Part shown: piece after piece, positions 33,971 to 43,367 of the stretch
Layout: each line of letters starts with the position of its first letter
Numbering within the stretch: position 1 is the stretch's first letter
Source of the DNA: Nocardioides sp. NBC_00368
GTDB lineage: Bacteria; Actinomycetota; Actinomycetes; Propionibacteriales; Nocardioidaceae
Reading direction: 5' to 3'
Length of the DNA: 64,000 nucleotides
Assembly (NCBI RefSeq): GCF_036090055.1
Contig: NZ_CP107970.1
Coordinates: forward strand, 932,501-996,500
The notes under the pieces: generated by a model
Told to the model about the DNA's origin: nothing
Database searches by the model: none
The model's input: only the letters and a program-made list of their open reading frames with translations
Program-made: the position numbers and the translations under genes

Positions 33971-34818
33971 GCATGTTGATGCTGGAACAGACCGTCGGAG
34001 CTCGTCCGGTGCGCTCATCTCGACAAGCTCGATACATCGCCTGGACACGGATCGCGTCGCTGGTGGGGCTCGGGCTGATCATCGCGTTCGCGCTGGTCGG
34101 GCCCCTGGTGCTGCCCGATCCGGCGGCGCAGGATCTGGCTCGTTATCTGCAGCCGCCGTCGGTCGCCGACCCGCTGGGGACCGACGACTACGGCCGTAGC
34201 GTCGCCTCCCGCGTCGCCCACGCGACCCGCGTCTCCCTGCTGCTCGCGGCCGTCTGCGTCGCCACGGCGCTGATCCTCGGCTGCGTCGCCGGTGTGCTGT
34301 CGGCGTGGTTCGGCGGCTGGGTCGATGCGCTGCTCCGCTCGATCTCGGAGGCCTTCGTCGCTGTCCCGGCGCTGCTCGTGGTGCTGCTGGTCTCGGCGCT
34401 GGCCGCGCCTGGATCGATGGTCGCCCTCTACGTCGGCCTCGCGCTCGTGCAGTGGGTGGAGTTCTTCCGGGTGGTGCGCGCGCGCAGCGCCCTGGTGCTC
34501 GGCTCGCCCGCCGTGGAGGCCGCCGGGCTGTTGCAGCTCGGCTGGCCCCATGTCGTACGCCGCCACCTCTGGCCGGCCCTCCGGCCGCTCCTGGTGACAC
34601 TGTCCTCGCTGGGCATGGTCACCTCGATCCTGGCGATGTCGACCCTCGGCTTCGTCAAGGTCGGGCTGCAGCCGCCGCGGGCGGAGCTCGGACTGATGAT
34701 CACCGAGTCGTTCCCGTTCTACGACGCGGCGCCGTGGATGCCGCTGGCGCCGGTCGCGGTGCTGTTCTGCCTGACCGTCTGCCTGCTCGGGCTGCGATCG
34801 AATGAGGAGGGGCGATGA
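33967..34818 (+). CDS. Opp/Nik-type permease 2
   Basis: The 283-residue DppC/OppC-type permease has the family features HPLGTDDYGRSV-like PLGTDDYGRSVASRV and an EAA loop (VEAAGLLQLGWPHVVRRHL). Its N-terminus contains a copy of a dispersed repeat (34016-34038), read as SSRQARYIA just before the first helix, so the extra N-terminal residues (about 1-25) are probably repeat-derived. ATG 33967 overlaps the previous stop. Confidence 0.9.
   Translation: MSMLMLEQTVGARPVRSSRQARYIAWTRIASLVGLGLIIAFALVGPLVLPDPAAQDLARYLQPPSVADPLGTDDYGRSVASRVAHATRVSLLLAAVCVATALILGCVAGVLSAWFGGWVDALLRSISEAFVAVPALLVVLLVSALAAPGSMVALYVGLALVQWVEFFRVVRARSALVLGSPAVEAAGLLQLGWPHVVRRHLWPALRPLLVTLSSLGMVTSILAMSTLGFVKVGLQPPRAELGLMITESFPFYDAAPWMPLAPVAVLFCLTVCLLGLRSNEEGR
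34016..34038 (+). repeat. Dispersed repeat in permease 2
   Basis: The segment contains TCTCGACAAGCTCGATACA, a member of a short repeat family of high-GC actinobacteria, here inside the coding region upstream of the first membrane helix. Confidence 0.45.
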
Positions 34819-36206
34819 ACCTGAAAGCCACCGGAGTGGTCGTACGCACCGGGTCGCTCGTCCTCGCCGACGTACCCGACGTCCACATCGAGGCCGGCAA
34901 GCCGCTCTCGATCGTCGGGGAGAGCGGGTCGGGGAAGTCGGTCCTGGCCCATGCCCTGATGGGTACGCTGCCGCCCGAGCTGTCGGCGGTCGGCGCCCTG
35001 GCGATCGGGGACGCCTCCTTCGACCTGGCCGAGCGGGACTCGCGACGCACGCTGTGGGGTCGCGAGGTCGCCCTGCTCCCGCAGGAGCCGGCGCTCGCGC
35101 TCGACCCGACGATGCGGGTGCGGGCTCAGGTCGCCGAGGGCGTCGCCGGCTGGAGACCGCGAAGCGCCGGTGCGCTCGAGGCGGCCGACACGCGTCTCGG
35201 CCAGGTGGGTCTGGCCGGTGCCGGCTCGTCCTATCCGCACACCCTCTCGGGTGGGATGGCCCAGCGGGTGGCGTACGCCGCGGCCACCGTCGGTGGCGCG
35301 AAGGTGCTGATCCTGGACGAGCCGTCCAAGGGCCTCGATCGGGCGTCGGTCGACCAGCTCGCCGACCTGCTCCTTGCTCATCTCGACGAGGGCGGGCTGC
35401 TGCTCACGATCACTCACGACCTGCGGCTGGCTCGCCGGCTCGGCGGCGAGGTGATGGTCATGCGGGAGGCCGCTGTGGTCGAGTCGGGTCCGGTCGAGGT
35501 CGTGCTCACCTCGCCGGCGCAGGACTACACCAAGCGGCTGCTCGCGGCGGAGCCGGTGCACTGGAGACACCCGTGGATGCGGACCGGTGCTCCGGACGAC
35601 GGCGACGTGCTCGTCCGGGCCGAGGCCATCTCGAAGTCCTACGCCCACACGGCGGTCTTCGACGGCGTCGACCTCGAGGTCCACGCGGGCGAGCGGGTCG
35701 CGATCACCGGGCCCAGCGGTGCCGGCAAGACGACGCTCGGCAACGCGTTGCTCGGGCTGACCAGGGTCGACAGCGGGTCGGTGACGTACGGCCAGGGCAT
35801 GGGGAGGGGCCGGATGCAGAAGCTCTACCAGGACCCGGCGCTGTCGTTCCCGCAGCGGGTCAGCCTGGAGAAGGCGATGGGCGACGTGATGCGGCGCCAC
35901 GGCATCGAGGCGCCGCAGGTCGAGGCGATGCTGGAGCGGCTCGGGCTGCCGTACGAGATCCTGAGGCGTCGTCCCGGGCAGGTCTCGGGTGGTGAGCTGC
36001 AGCGGATCGCGGTCGTGCGGGCGATGCTGCCGAGGCCGTCGCTGGTCTTCGCCGACGAGGCGACGTCACGGCTCGACCTGGTCACCCAGGAGCAGACGGT
36101 CGACGCGCTCATGAGCGAGGTCTCCGAATCGGGGGCCGCACTGTTGCTGGTCACCCACGACACCGACCTGTCGGCGGCCCTCGCCGACCGGGAGATCGCC
36201 CTGTGA
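34815..36206 (+). CDS. Opp/Nik-type fused twin ATPase
   Basis: The 463-residue protein carries two ABC domains in one chain. The first has GESGSGKSV (Walker A), LSGGMAQRV (signature) and LILDEPSKGLD (Walker B). The second has GPSGAGKTT, VSGGELQRIAV and FADEATSRLD. In related importers these are two genes (D and F). The fusion gives the importer both ATP sites from a single peptide. A terminator follows 22 nt after the stop. Confidence 0.92.
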   Translation: MNLKATGVVVRTGSLVLADVPDVHIEAGKPLSIVGESGSGKSVLAHALMGTLPPELSAVGALAIGDASFDLAERDSRRTLWGREVALLPQEPALALDPTMRVRAQVAEGVAGWRPRSAGALEAADTRLGQVGLAGAGSSYPHTLSGGMAQRVAYAAATVGGAKVLILDEPSKGLDRASVDQLADLLLAHLDEGGLLLTITHDLRLARRLGGEVMVMREAAVVESGPVEVVLTSPAQDYTKRLLAAEPVHWRHPWMRTGAPDDGDVLVRAEAISKSYAHTAVFDGVDLEVHAGERVAITGPSGAGKTTLGNALLGLTRVDSGSVTYGQGMGRGRMQKLYQDPALSFPQRVSLEKAMGDVMRRHGIEAPQVEAMLERLGLPYEILRRRPGQVSGGELQRIAVVRAMLPRPSLVFADEATSRLDLVTQEQTVDALMSEVSESGAALLLVTHDTDLSAALADREIAL

Positions 36207-36228
36207 AGTAGGTGGGGAGAAATGCGGG

Positions 36229-36257
36229 AAGGGCCGGATCGAATCGATCCGGCCCTT
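36229..36257. terminator. Bidirectional terminator
   Basis: aagggccggatcga and tcgatccggccctt form a near-continuous 14-bp palindrome between the importer operon and the convergent HU gene. Confidence 0.85.
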
Positions 36258-36275
36258 CTTGTGTGTCCACGGGAC

Positions 36276-36554
36276 TCAGCCCTTGGCGACCCGCTCCTTG
36301 AAAGCGGAGCCGGCCTTGAACGCCGGGCCCTTCGAGGCCGGGATCTTGATCTCGGCGCCGGTCTGCGGGTTGCGGCCGGTGCGAGCCGAGCGCTCGCGCG
36401 ACTCGAACGTACCGAAGCCGGGCAGCGTGACCTTGTCGCCACCAGCGACGGCCGCGCTGATCGCCTCGATGGCAGCACCCAGGGCGGCGGAGGCCTGCGT
36501 CTGGGTGATCTCGGCCTGCTTGGCGATTTCGCTCACCAGGTCGGTGCGGTTCAT
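36276..36554 (-). CDS. HU-family DNA-binding protein
   Basis: The 92-residue protein has the HU fold and the core motif LPGFGTFESRERSARTGRNPQTG, where the arm embraces DNA. It lacks the long Lys/Ala-rich tail of mycobacterial HupB, so it is the short HU type. ATG 36554 gives the standard length. It lies convergent with the importer operon, next to the 3' end of the RiPP operon, and is expressed separately. Confidence 0.92.
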   Translation of the reverse strand: MNRTDLVSEIAKQAEITQTQASAALGAAIEAISAAVAGGDKVTLPGFGTFESRERSARTGRNPQTGAEIKIPASKGPAFKAGSAFKERVAKG

Positions 36555-36637
36555 GCGATCTCCTTTAATCGTTGATCCGAGCCGCAAAGGTTGACGAGAT
36601 GCGGCTCGTCGCCAGCGTAGGCCAGACCTGCGGATCT

Positions 36638-38332
36638 TCAACCTTTACGCGCCGCGTGTCCCGCGTCGTTACGGGCTCTGCGGGGGTTTGCGGGGTCTGC
36701 GGAGGGCTCGGACGGCACGATGTCGACGACCCGGTCCATCGCGGCGAGGGTCTGGTGGCGATGGGAGACCACCAGCATCGTGGCAGGGACGGTGCCGAGC
36801 AGGTCGGTGACCAGCCGGGCGGAGGCTTCGTCGAGGTCCGCGGTCGGCTCGTCCAGGATCAGGATCCGCGGGCGGTGCAGGACGGCACGCGCCAGCCGTA
36901 GCCGGGCCCGCTGCCCGCCGCTGAGGCGGAGGCCGCCCTCGCCGATGTGGCTCCCCGGCGTGACCGTGCCCGCGAGCCCGAGGCGGGCGAGCAGGTCCTC
37001 GATCTCGGCGTCGGTCGTCGACGGGGCGGCGACGGCCTCGCGCACGGTGCCGCTGAACAGGGCGCCGTCCTGCTCGACGGTGGCCAGCGCGGCTCGCAGG
37101 TCGGCGTCGTCGACCGCCGAGATCGCCACCTGGCCCGAGTCGGAGTCCGACAACGCGATGGTGCCGGTGTCCGGGTCCCAGAGCCGGCTCGCGAGGGCCA
37201 CCACGGTGGACTTGCCCGCCCCCGAGGCTCCGCGGAGGCCCACGTGCTCCCCGGGGGCGATGCTCAGGTCGAACCCGTCGAGCACCCGGCGGTCGTCGTA
37301 GCCGAAGCCCACCTCGCCCATCGTGAGACCGAGCGGTCCCTCGGGCAGGGCGGCCACCGGGGTGTCGCGGGTGAGCGCGGCCGGGCGGGCGAGCTCCTCG
37401 CCGACCCGGGCGGCGGCAGCACGCAGGGCGGGCAGCCGGGCGCAGGTGGCGGCCGCGTCCGCGACCGGTGCGACCGTCGCGAGCGCGAGGACGACCAGGG
37501 CGGCGACCTGCTCGGCAGCGACGTCACGGCCGATGACGCCGACCAGCACTCCGACGCCGACGAGCGTCACCGCGGCCTCGCGCGCACCGGCGAGCACGCG
37601 ATGGGTGGTCTCGAGCCTCCCCGCCGCTCGGGCGGCCGCGGCGCCGGTCTCCCTGATCTGACGGCGCACCGGTCCGTGGATGCCGTAGCCCAGCACCTCG
37701 CGCAGGCCGCCGAGCACGTCGACGACACGGTCGGAGAGGGCGCCGGTCGCCTCGACCACCTCGCCTCCGAGCGCCTCCAGACGGCGCCGGCCGAGCGGAA
37801 CGGTCGAGAGCACGAGCGCGAGCCCGGTGAGGGTGACCAGCGCGAGCACCGGCTCCACGACGGCGAGAACGACCACGCCGAGGAGCGCGTTGACCGCCGC
37901 GGCCACGAGCTGGGCCACGGTGTGGGCGTAGAAGAACTCCAGACGCTCGGTGTCGCTCATCGCGGTCGACGCGGCCCGGCCGACGTTCTCGCGACGCCTG
38001 GTCGGCAGCGCGACCGCATAGCGGTCGAAGAGCGCCATCCGGAGCCGGGCGAGCACCCGGAACGCGAGCGCGTGGGAGGCGTCCATCTCGCCCCAGGTCA
38101 ACACTGCCCGGAGAACCACGAGACCGGCCAGCAGTGCCCAGAACCAACCCGGGGGCGCGCTGTGGAGCACGACGGCGTGGCCGACGGCGGCGGCCAGCAG
38201 CACCGAGATCGCCCCCAGGCACACCTGGCTGACGACTACGAGCGCGATGGTGGCGGCGATGGCGCGGCGCTCGCCGCGCAGGTGGCCGAGCAGGCCGGTG
38301 AGGGGCCGCACGGGCGTGGTCGTGGCGGTCAT
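36638..38332 (-). CDS. ABC exporter subunit 2 (CydC-like) of the RiPP operon
   Basis: The 564-residue protein has six membrane helices in its first 310 residues and an ATPase domain with GASGAGKSTVV, LSGGQRARLRLARA and LILDEPTADLDEA. It is an exporter-fold half-transporter of the CydC type. ATG 38332 overlaps the stop of the preceding gene (ATGA), which fits a heterodimer with it. No cytochrome bd genes are nearby, and the operon begins with a modified-peptide pathway, so export of the mature peptide is the likeliest task. Confidence 0.82.
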   Translation of the reverse strand: MTATTTPVRPLTGLLGHLRGERRAIAATIALVVVSQVCLGAISVLLAAAVGHAVVLHSAPPGWFWALLAGLVVLRAVLTWGEMDASHALAFRVLARLRMALFDRYAVALPTRRRENVGRAASTAMSDTERLEFFYAHTVAQLVAAAVNALLGVVVLAVVEPVLALVTLTGLALVLSTVPLGRRRLEALGGEVVEATGALSDRVVDVLGGLREVLGYGIHGPVRRQIRETGAAAARAAGRLETTHRVLAGAREAAVTLVGVGVLVGVIGRDVAAEQVAALVVLALATVAPVADAAATCARLPALRAAAARVGEELARPAALTRDTPVAALPEGPLGLTMGEVGFGYDDRRVLDGFDLSIAPGEHVGLRGASGAGKSTVVALASRLWDPDTGTIALSDSDSGQVAISAVDDADLRAALATVEQDGALFSGTVREAVAAPSTTDAEIEDLLARLGLAGTVTPGSHIGEGGLRLSGGQRARLRLARAVLHRPRILILDEPTADLDEASARLVTDLLGTVPATMLVVSHRHQTLAAMDRVVDIVPSEPSADPANPRRARNDAGHAARKG

Positions 38333-39987
38333 ACGTGGCTCCCGTCGAGCAGTGGGGTGAGCCGCCCGTCGGCGAGCTCGAGGACGCGCTCGACCCCGTC
38401 GAGCGACTCCTCGCGATGGGCGACCACGACCACGATGCGGTCGGCGGAGAGCCGTGCGAGCGTGGCGGTGACGGTGCGTGCCGCAGCCGGGTCGAGGGCG
38501 CTGGTCGGCTCGTCGGCGAGCAGGACCGGCCGGTCCGAGAGGACGGCCCGGGCCAGCGCGATCCGCTGGCGCTGGCCGCCGGACAGGCTCGCTCCGGCGC
38601 TGGCGATCGGGGTGTCGAGGCCCGCGGGGAGGCGGCGTACCTCCTCCTCGATGCCGGCTGCCGCGCACGCCTCCCACAGGTCCGGATCGCTCGCCTCGGG
38701 GCGGGAGACGCGGAGGTTCTCGCGCACGGTTCCCTCGAAGAGCACCGGCCGCTGCGAGACCACCGCGACGTCGGAGGTACGCACCGGCCGGTCGCCGAGG
38801 AGGACCCGGCCGCTGGTGGCGGAGAGGTGGGTGAGGACCAGGTCGAGGAGGGTGGTCTTCCCGGCGCCGCTCGGGCCGACGACGGCGGTGACCGCGCCGG
38901 GCTCGAAGACGGCGCTGACGCCGTCGAGGATCGCCGGCCCGTCGGGGTAGCCGAACGAGACGTCGTCGAGGACGAGCGCCGCTCCTGAGGATGCCGGCCG
39001 GTCGTCCTCGGCCGGGCCACGCGGCCCGGTGCCGTGGCCCCTGCCGACGCCGAGCCTTCGCAGCGCCGGGACGGCGGAGGTCCCGAGATAGCCCGCATGC
39101 CAGGCGGCGGAGAGGTCCCGGATGGGCCGGAAGACCTCGCTCACCAGCATGAGCGCCAGGTAGAGCTCGGTCGGTGGCACCCCGGAGCCGGTCACGCTGG
39201 CCACCAGCGCGAGCCCGGCGGCCGCGACCGTGCCTCCCTGGACGGCGAGGTCGATGAGCGCGGTGTCGAGCAGCGACGTACGCATCACCCGCACCGTCGC
39301 GCGGTGCAGGTCCTGGCTTCGCCGGGCCATCCGGGCACGCATCGTCTCGACCTGGCCGAGCAGGCGCAGCGTCGACATCCCGCGGAGGGCCTCGAGCAGG
39401 TCGGAGCCCAGGCCCTCGTAGGTGTCCCAGTGGTCGTCCGAGCGTCGGCGCATGAGCTGCTTCCACAGCAGCGGAGCCACCAGCGCGGCGGCGGCCGCCA
39501 GCCCGGCAGCGAGGCCGGTGAGCGGGTGGACCAGAACCAGCAGGACGGTCACGACCGGGATCAGCACGAGAGCCTGGGCCAGTGCCGGCAGGTAGCGGGT
39601 GACGTACGCGTCGACCCCGTCGACCCCGTCGACGAGCGCCGTTCGCAGGCCGCCGTCGCGCCGGCCGGGGTCGTGCAGGGCCTGCGGCACCAGGACGCCG
39701 CGCAGCGCCTCGTCGCGCACCCCGAGGCGTACGTCCTCTCCCAGTCGTGCCGCGGCGCGCACCTGCACCCACGACAGGAGCCAGCGTGCGGCCACGATCG
39801 CCCCGATCCACAGAGCTGCCGCCACCGCGCGGGCCTCGTCGCCGTCGACCACCGCGAACAGTCCCTGCGCCAGGGCATAGGCCTGCGGGAGGTAGTTGGC
39901 GGTCACCAGGACCTGCAGCCCGACGGTGGTCGCGGCGGGTCCGGGATGTCGCAGCGCGGTGCGCAGCAGCAGGGTGTCGACCATCAT
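38329..39987 (-). CDS. ABC exporter subunit 1 (CydD-like) of the RiPP operon
   Basis: The 552-residue protein has six membrane helices and an ATPase domain (GPSGAGKTTLL, LSGGQRQRIALARA, LLADEPTSALD). It is CydD-like and pairs with the next gene. ATG 39987 has GGAG 7 nt upstream and overlaps the SagB-type gene's stop, so it is translationally linked to the biosynthetic genes. Confidence 0.82.
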   Translation of the reverse strand: MMVDTLLLRTALRHPGPAATTVGLQVLVTANYLPQAYALAQGLFAVVDGDEARAVAAALWIGAIVAARWLLSWVQVRAAARLGEDVRLGVRDEALRGVLVPQALHDPGRRDGGLRTALVDGVDGVDAYVTRYLPALAQALVLIPVVTVLLVLVHPLTGLAAGLAAAAALVAPLLWKQLMRRRSDDHWDTYEGLGSDLLEALRGMSTLRLLGQVETMRARMARRSQDLHRATVRVMRTSLLDTALIDLAVQGGTVAAAGLALVASVTGSGVPPTELYLALMLVSEVFRPIRDLSAAWHAGYLGTSAVPALRRLGVGRGHGTGPRGPAEDDRPASSGAALVLDDVSFGYPDGPAILDGVSAVFEPGAVTAVVGPSGAGKTTLLDLVLTHLSATSGRVLLGDRPVRTSDVAVVSQRPVLFEGTVRENLRVSRPEASDPDLWEACAAAGIEEEVRRLPAGLDTPIASAGASLSGGQRQRIALARAVLSDRPVLLADEPTSALDPAAARTVTATLARLSADRIVVVVAHREESLDGVERVLELADGRLTPLLDGSHV

Positions 39988-40973
39988 CCGTCGGCTCCGT
40001 TCTCGAGGATGGCGAGGGCATGGACCAGCGGCGGTGAGCCCGCCGGCGGTGTGCAGAACCCGGAGACGGCACGGACGCCGTGGCCTCGGGCGTTCAGGGC
40101 GTAGGTGTGCCGAGCGGCCTCGCGGTGGAGCTGCCACAGCCGGGCGTAGCCGGTGGCGTCCAGACGGTCGGGGCGCTCCCAGGAGATGACACGGTCGGCG
40201 CCGAGCACCCAGGACTGGCCGCTCTGCCGGGCCACCTCGGCGACGTCCGGCGGGGTGGCGCCCTGGGAGCAGCGGCGGTCGAAGCGTTCGAGCGCCGGGC
40301 TGCGCCGCGAGCTCATCGCGGAGCAGGCGACCTCGTCGAGGCGAGGCGCGAGCGGAAGCCTGATGCGGGCCAGGGCGATCTCGGGTGCGAGGCCACGCTC
40401 GAGCCACCACGCCGCCTGGGTCGCCCGAGGCAGGCCGAGAGTGTGGCGGGCGAGCGCGAGATCCGACCAGTCCTCGGGCAGGTGGGCCCCGGGGACCAGC
40501 AGCAGCAGCGCCTCGAGCGCGTACGCCGCGTCGGCGACCCACAGCGGCCAGGCCCGGTGACGGTAGCGGCCGAAGGTGCGGCCCGGCTGAACGGTGACGA
40601 CGATCTCGGCGGGGCCGGGCGGGATCGGGCCGCCGGGATCGAGCCGGCGCACGAGCTGCTCGGTCCCCGGGCGGTAGACGTAGCGCCCCGGCCGGAGGTG
40701 GCCGCCACGGCCGGGAGGCACCACCAGGTGCCACTGCACCGGGTAGCAGCCGCCCGCCGAGGGCACTGCGCGGCACGGGACGGTCGTCAGGGTCCCGTCG
40801 GGGCGCGCATGGTGGCCACGGGCCCGCCACAGCCGGTGGACGGCCGTCGCTGCCGCGCCGCCGACCTCGACGGGCTCGCCTGGCCAGCGGTTCGCACGCG
40901 GCCCCGGCGGCAGCGGAGCGCCCGGGAGGTCGGGGTAGAAGGCGCTCTCGAGGAGCGCCACGCTCGAGGTCAT
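39984..40973 (-). CDS. SagB-type azoline dehydrogenase
   Basis: The 329-residue protein matches the SagB/McbC branch of FMN nitroreductases. The diagnostic stretch is RAVPSAGGCYPVQWHLVV, where the PSAGG loop contacts FMN, followed by two repeats of the nitroreductase fold. In TOMM pathways this enzyme oxidises azolines, made by the YcaO enzyme, to aromatic azoles. It follows the YcaO gene by 13 bp and is coupled to the exporter. The precursor has no cysteine, so oxazoles from Ser or Thr would be expected. Confidence 0.85.
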   Translation of the reverse strand: MTSSVALLESAFYPDLPGAPLPPGPRANRWPGEPVEVGGAAATAVHRLWRARGHHARPDGTLTTVPCRAVPSAGGCYPVQWHLVVPPGRGGHLRPGRYVYRPGTEQLVRRLDPGGPIPPGPAEIVVTVQPGRTFGRYRHRAWPLWVADAAYALEALLLLVPGAHLPEDWSDLALARHTLGLPRATQAAWWLERGLAPEIALARIRLPLAPRLDEVACSAMSSRRSPALERFDRRCSQGATPPDVAEVARQSGQSWVLGADRVISWERPDRLDATGYARLWQLHREAARHTYALNARGHGVRAVSGFCTPPAGSPPLVHALAILENGADG

Positions 40974-40986
40974 GGTCGGCTGCCGC

Positions 40987-42390
40987 TCACATGTGCGGCG
41001 GCGGGCACAGGGCCAGCGGCTCGTCGGGGTCGGCCGGCGTCCAGCCCCGTCGCCGGGCGGCCTCGCCGAAGCGCGGCATGCCGAGGTAGCGGAACGCGGC
41101 GGGGGCGTTCGGCACCAGGCCGGTGACGAAGGTGCGTACGACCCGCAGCGGCGTCTGCGCCACGTCGCGTGTGGTGAGGTCGCGGGTGATGACCCGGTGA
41201 CCGCCCTCGTGGAGCCGGCGGCGCACCTCGGCGACGTCGGTGGCCGGCACCTCGGAGACGGGCACCGTGCCGAGGGCCGGTGCGGTGAACCGCTCGGCGA
41301 GCCGATGCACCCGGGGATCGAGCCAGACCTGGACATGGGCGCCGAGGTCGCGGACGTTCGCGAAGTCCGGGCCCGCGGCGTCGAGGTAGCGGCGGTCCTC
41401 ACGATGGTCGAGGTAGAGGCCGGGTGCCATCAGTCCGGCGCGCACGGCCTGGAAGACCCAGCCGTCGGCGTCGCGGCAGCCGAGGGTGTAGATCCAGGTG
41501 TGGACCGCCTCGAGCACGGCCTTGCGTACGGCCCGCACCGGGTCGGTGGAGGCCGAGAAGCCCGCGGCGTAGACACCCGTCTCCCGGTCGCGCACCAGCG
41601 CCGCCATGGCCGGGGCCAGCTCGGTGGGCATCTGGACGACGTGGACGTCGAGGGGCGCTCCCTCCAGGTCGGCACTCAGACCCGGGACCGACGCGGTGTC
41701 GATGCCGCGGGCCGGGCCGCCGTGGTGCCACCAGACCTCGAGGGCGTCGCGCTCGACGACCTCGAGAAGCCCGCGGTCGTGGGCGTCGGCTGCGCCCTGC
41801 CCGGTGGCGATGCCGGCGTAGTTGAGATGGAAGACGCGGTCCAGGTGGACGAACCGGCGCTGGCGCCAGTTGAGGCCGACGAGGGCGTGCGGCATCCACA
41901 CGTCGGCCGCCTCCTCGGTGTAGCCGGTGGCCGGCTGCTCGCGGCAGCGGCTCCACAGCGTCGGCACCTGGTCGTCGAGCGCGCGGTAGGGGAAGTCGGG
42001 ACGGGCGAGCTGATCGGCGCTCCACGAAGGGAGATCATCGAGCTCGATGACAGGTTCGCCCTGGCCCCGCAGCTCGGCCGCGGACCCGAGGCGGAACTCG
42101 GCCGGGTCGAGCCCGTCCGGGATGAAGTTCCCGCAGTAGCGCTCGACGCCTTCTGCGATCGCGGCGATCCGGGCCCCGGCGACGTCGCCGAAGGTGGTGC
42201 CGAGCGAGACCCGGTCGGCCGGCCAGTCACCGAGCCAGCGTGCGTCGGAGACCTCGGCGGTCAGCGAGGTGTAGCGCAGCGGCGCCCGCTCGGGGCGCAG
42301 CACCTCGCGCACCCGCCGGATCAGCCCGGTCTCCTTGTCCACCAGCCGCTCGACGTCCAGCGGCGGCATCGCTGTGGGTGACCCGGTCAT
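40987..42390 (-). CDS. YcaO cyclodehydratase (TOMM type)
   Basis: The 467-residue protein has the YcaO ATP site: SLGTTFGDV (about residues 62-70) then AEGVERYCG with its ExxER, and GAADAHDRGLLEVVERD (about 199-214). It ends LCPPPHM, a proline-rich tail like that of azoline-forming YcaO enzymes. It uses ATP to activate backbone amides so that Ser, Thr or Cys side chains cyclise. It works with a ThiF-like partner, encoded two genes upstream. ATG 42390 overlaps the hydrolase stop. Confidence 0.9.
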   Translation of the reverse strand: MTGSPTAMPPLDVERLVDKETGLIRRVREVLRPERAPLRYTSLTAEVSDARWLGDWPADRVSLGTTFGDVAGARIAAIAEGVERYCGNFIPDGLDPAEFRLGSAAELRGQGEPVIELDDLPSWSADQLARPDFPYRALDDQVPTLWSRCREQPATGYTEEAADVWMPHALVGLNWRQRRFVHLDRVFHLNYAGIATGQGAADAHDRGLLEVVERDALEVWWHHGGPARGIDTASVPGLSADLEGAPLDVHVVQMPTELAPAMAALVRDRETGVYAAGFSASTDPVRAVRKAVLEAVHTWIYTLGCRDADGWVFQAVRAGLMAPGLYLDHREDRRYLDAAGPDFANVRDLGAHVQVWLDPRVHRLAERFTAPALGTVPVSEVPATDVAEVRRRLHEGGHRVITRDLTTRDVAQTPLRVVRTFVTGLVPNAPAAFRYLGMPRFGEAARRRGWTPADPDEPLALCPPPHM

Positions 42391-43367
42391 GCGTGTCCTC
42401 TCTCGGTTGCCGGCGCGGTCGTGGTGACGAGTGCCCGCTCGGACCAGGCCCGGGCGGCGACATCGAGCCGGAGCTCCTGGCCGGGTGCGGGCTCGCCGTC
42501 GGTGAGCCAGCGCAGGATGGTGCGGCCGGGGGAGCCGGCAGCGTCGTACGCCGCCCGGAGCGTGGGGTCCGTGGTGCCGAGGTCGTGGCCCCAGGGGCCG
42601 CTGACCAGGGCTCTCTCCGCTCCGCTGCGGGAGCCCCACCCGGCGGCCAGCCGGCGGGCGTACGCGTCGAACGGGTCGGCATCGCCGGTGACCACCAGGA
42701 GCGGCGCGGTGGCGTCGCCGAAGTGGTCGGCCAGGTCGAGCGCCGGGGTGGACCAGAGCTCAGCGAAGGCGTCCAGGCGCGTCGGCTCCCAGCCGAGACC
42801 GGCCGCGGCAGCCATCGGGCCCTCGCGGTCCGCGACTGCGGTCGCGGCCCGGAGGGCCTCGGGCGCCAGCGCGGCCTCGGCCCGGCGGCCGAAGCCGTGG
42901 ATCGTCCACCAGCCGAGCCGGTCCAGGTGCTGCGGGGTCCCGTCGACGGAGTAGGCGGTCTCGTGGGCGCCGAGCGCAGGCACCAGGGCGACCACCCGGC
43001 TCACGCGGCGGTCGGCACGGGCGGTCTCGAGGGCGGTGTGGGCGGCGTAGGAGGCGCCGTAGACCACCACCGGGGTTCGCGGGCAGCGCTGATGCAGGGC
43101 GTCGACGGTGTCGACGCCGTCGACGGCCTCGGCGGCGTAGGGCCGCCAGTTGCCGCCGGAGGTGTAGCGGCCGCGTACGTCCTGGACCAGGCAGTCGAAG
43201 CCGCGACGGGCCAGCGACCGAGCGAGCGGCAGGTGGGCGTGGGCGTCGTACGGCGTGCGTACGAGCACCACAGCCCGGGCGGCGCCGGTCGCGCGGGCCA
43301 GCCAGCCGCCGAGGACCACGCCGTCGCGGGTGCCGACCGGGAAGGGAACGACCTCGGGATGGGTCAC
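42387..43367 (-). CDS. CocE/NonD (S15-like) hydrolase in the RiPP operon
   Basis: The 326-residue protein has an alpha/beta hydrolase core of the CocE/NonD or X-prolyl dipeptidase type: VLVRTPYDAHAHL, FDCLVQDVRGRYTSGG and the nucleophile elbow VVYGASYAAH (Ser about 106), with SGPWGHDL giving the His. Family members cut ester or amide bonds, including Xaa-Pro. The precursor core ends NPFD, with one Pro, so trimming or amide formation by this enzyme is conceivable. GTG 43367 overlaps the previous stop, which places it firmly in the pathway. Confidence 0.8.
   Translation of the reverse strand: MTHPEVVPFPVGTRDGVVLGGWLARATGAARAVVLVRTPYDAHAHLPLARSLARRGFDCLVQDVRGRYTSGGNWRPYAAEAVDGVDTVDALHQRCPRTPVVVYGASYAAHTALETARADRRVSRVVALVPALGAHETAYSVDGTPQHLDRLGWWTIHGFGRRAEAALAPEALRAATAVADREGPMAAAAGLGWEPTRLDAFAELWSTPALDLADHFGDATAPLLVVTGDADPFDAYARRLAAGWGSRSGAERALVSGPWGHDLGTTDPTLRAAYDAAGSPGRTILRWLTDGEPAPGQELRLDVAARAWSERALVTTTAPATERGHA

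Noticed and set aside
36638..39987. CydDC of the cytochrome bd system
   Set aside because: The proteins are CydDC-like in sequence, but there are no cydAB genes and the genes overlap the SagB-type gene in the RiPP operon.
39984..40973. SagB-like protein as an ordinary nitroreductase
   Set aside because: The PSAGG motif and the position between YcaO and exporter genes point to azoline oxidation.
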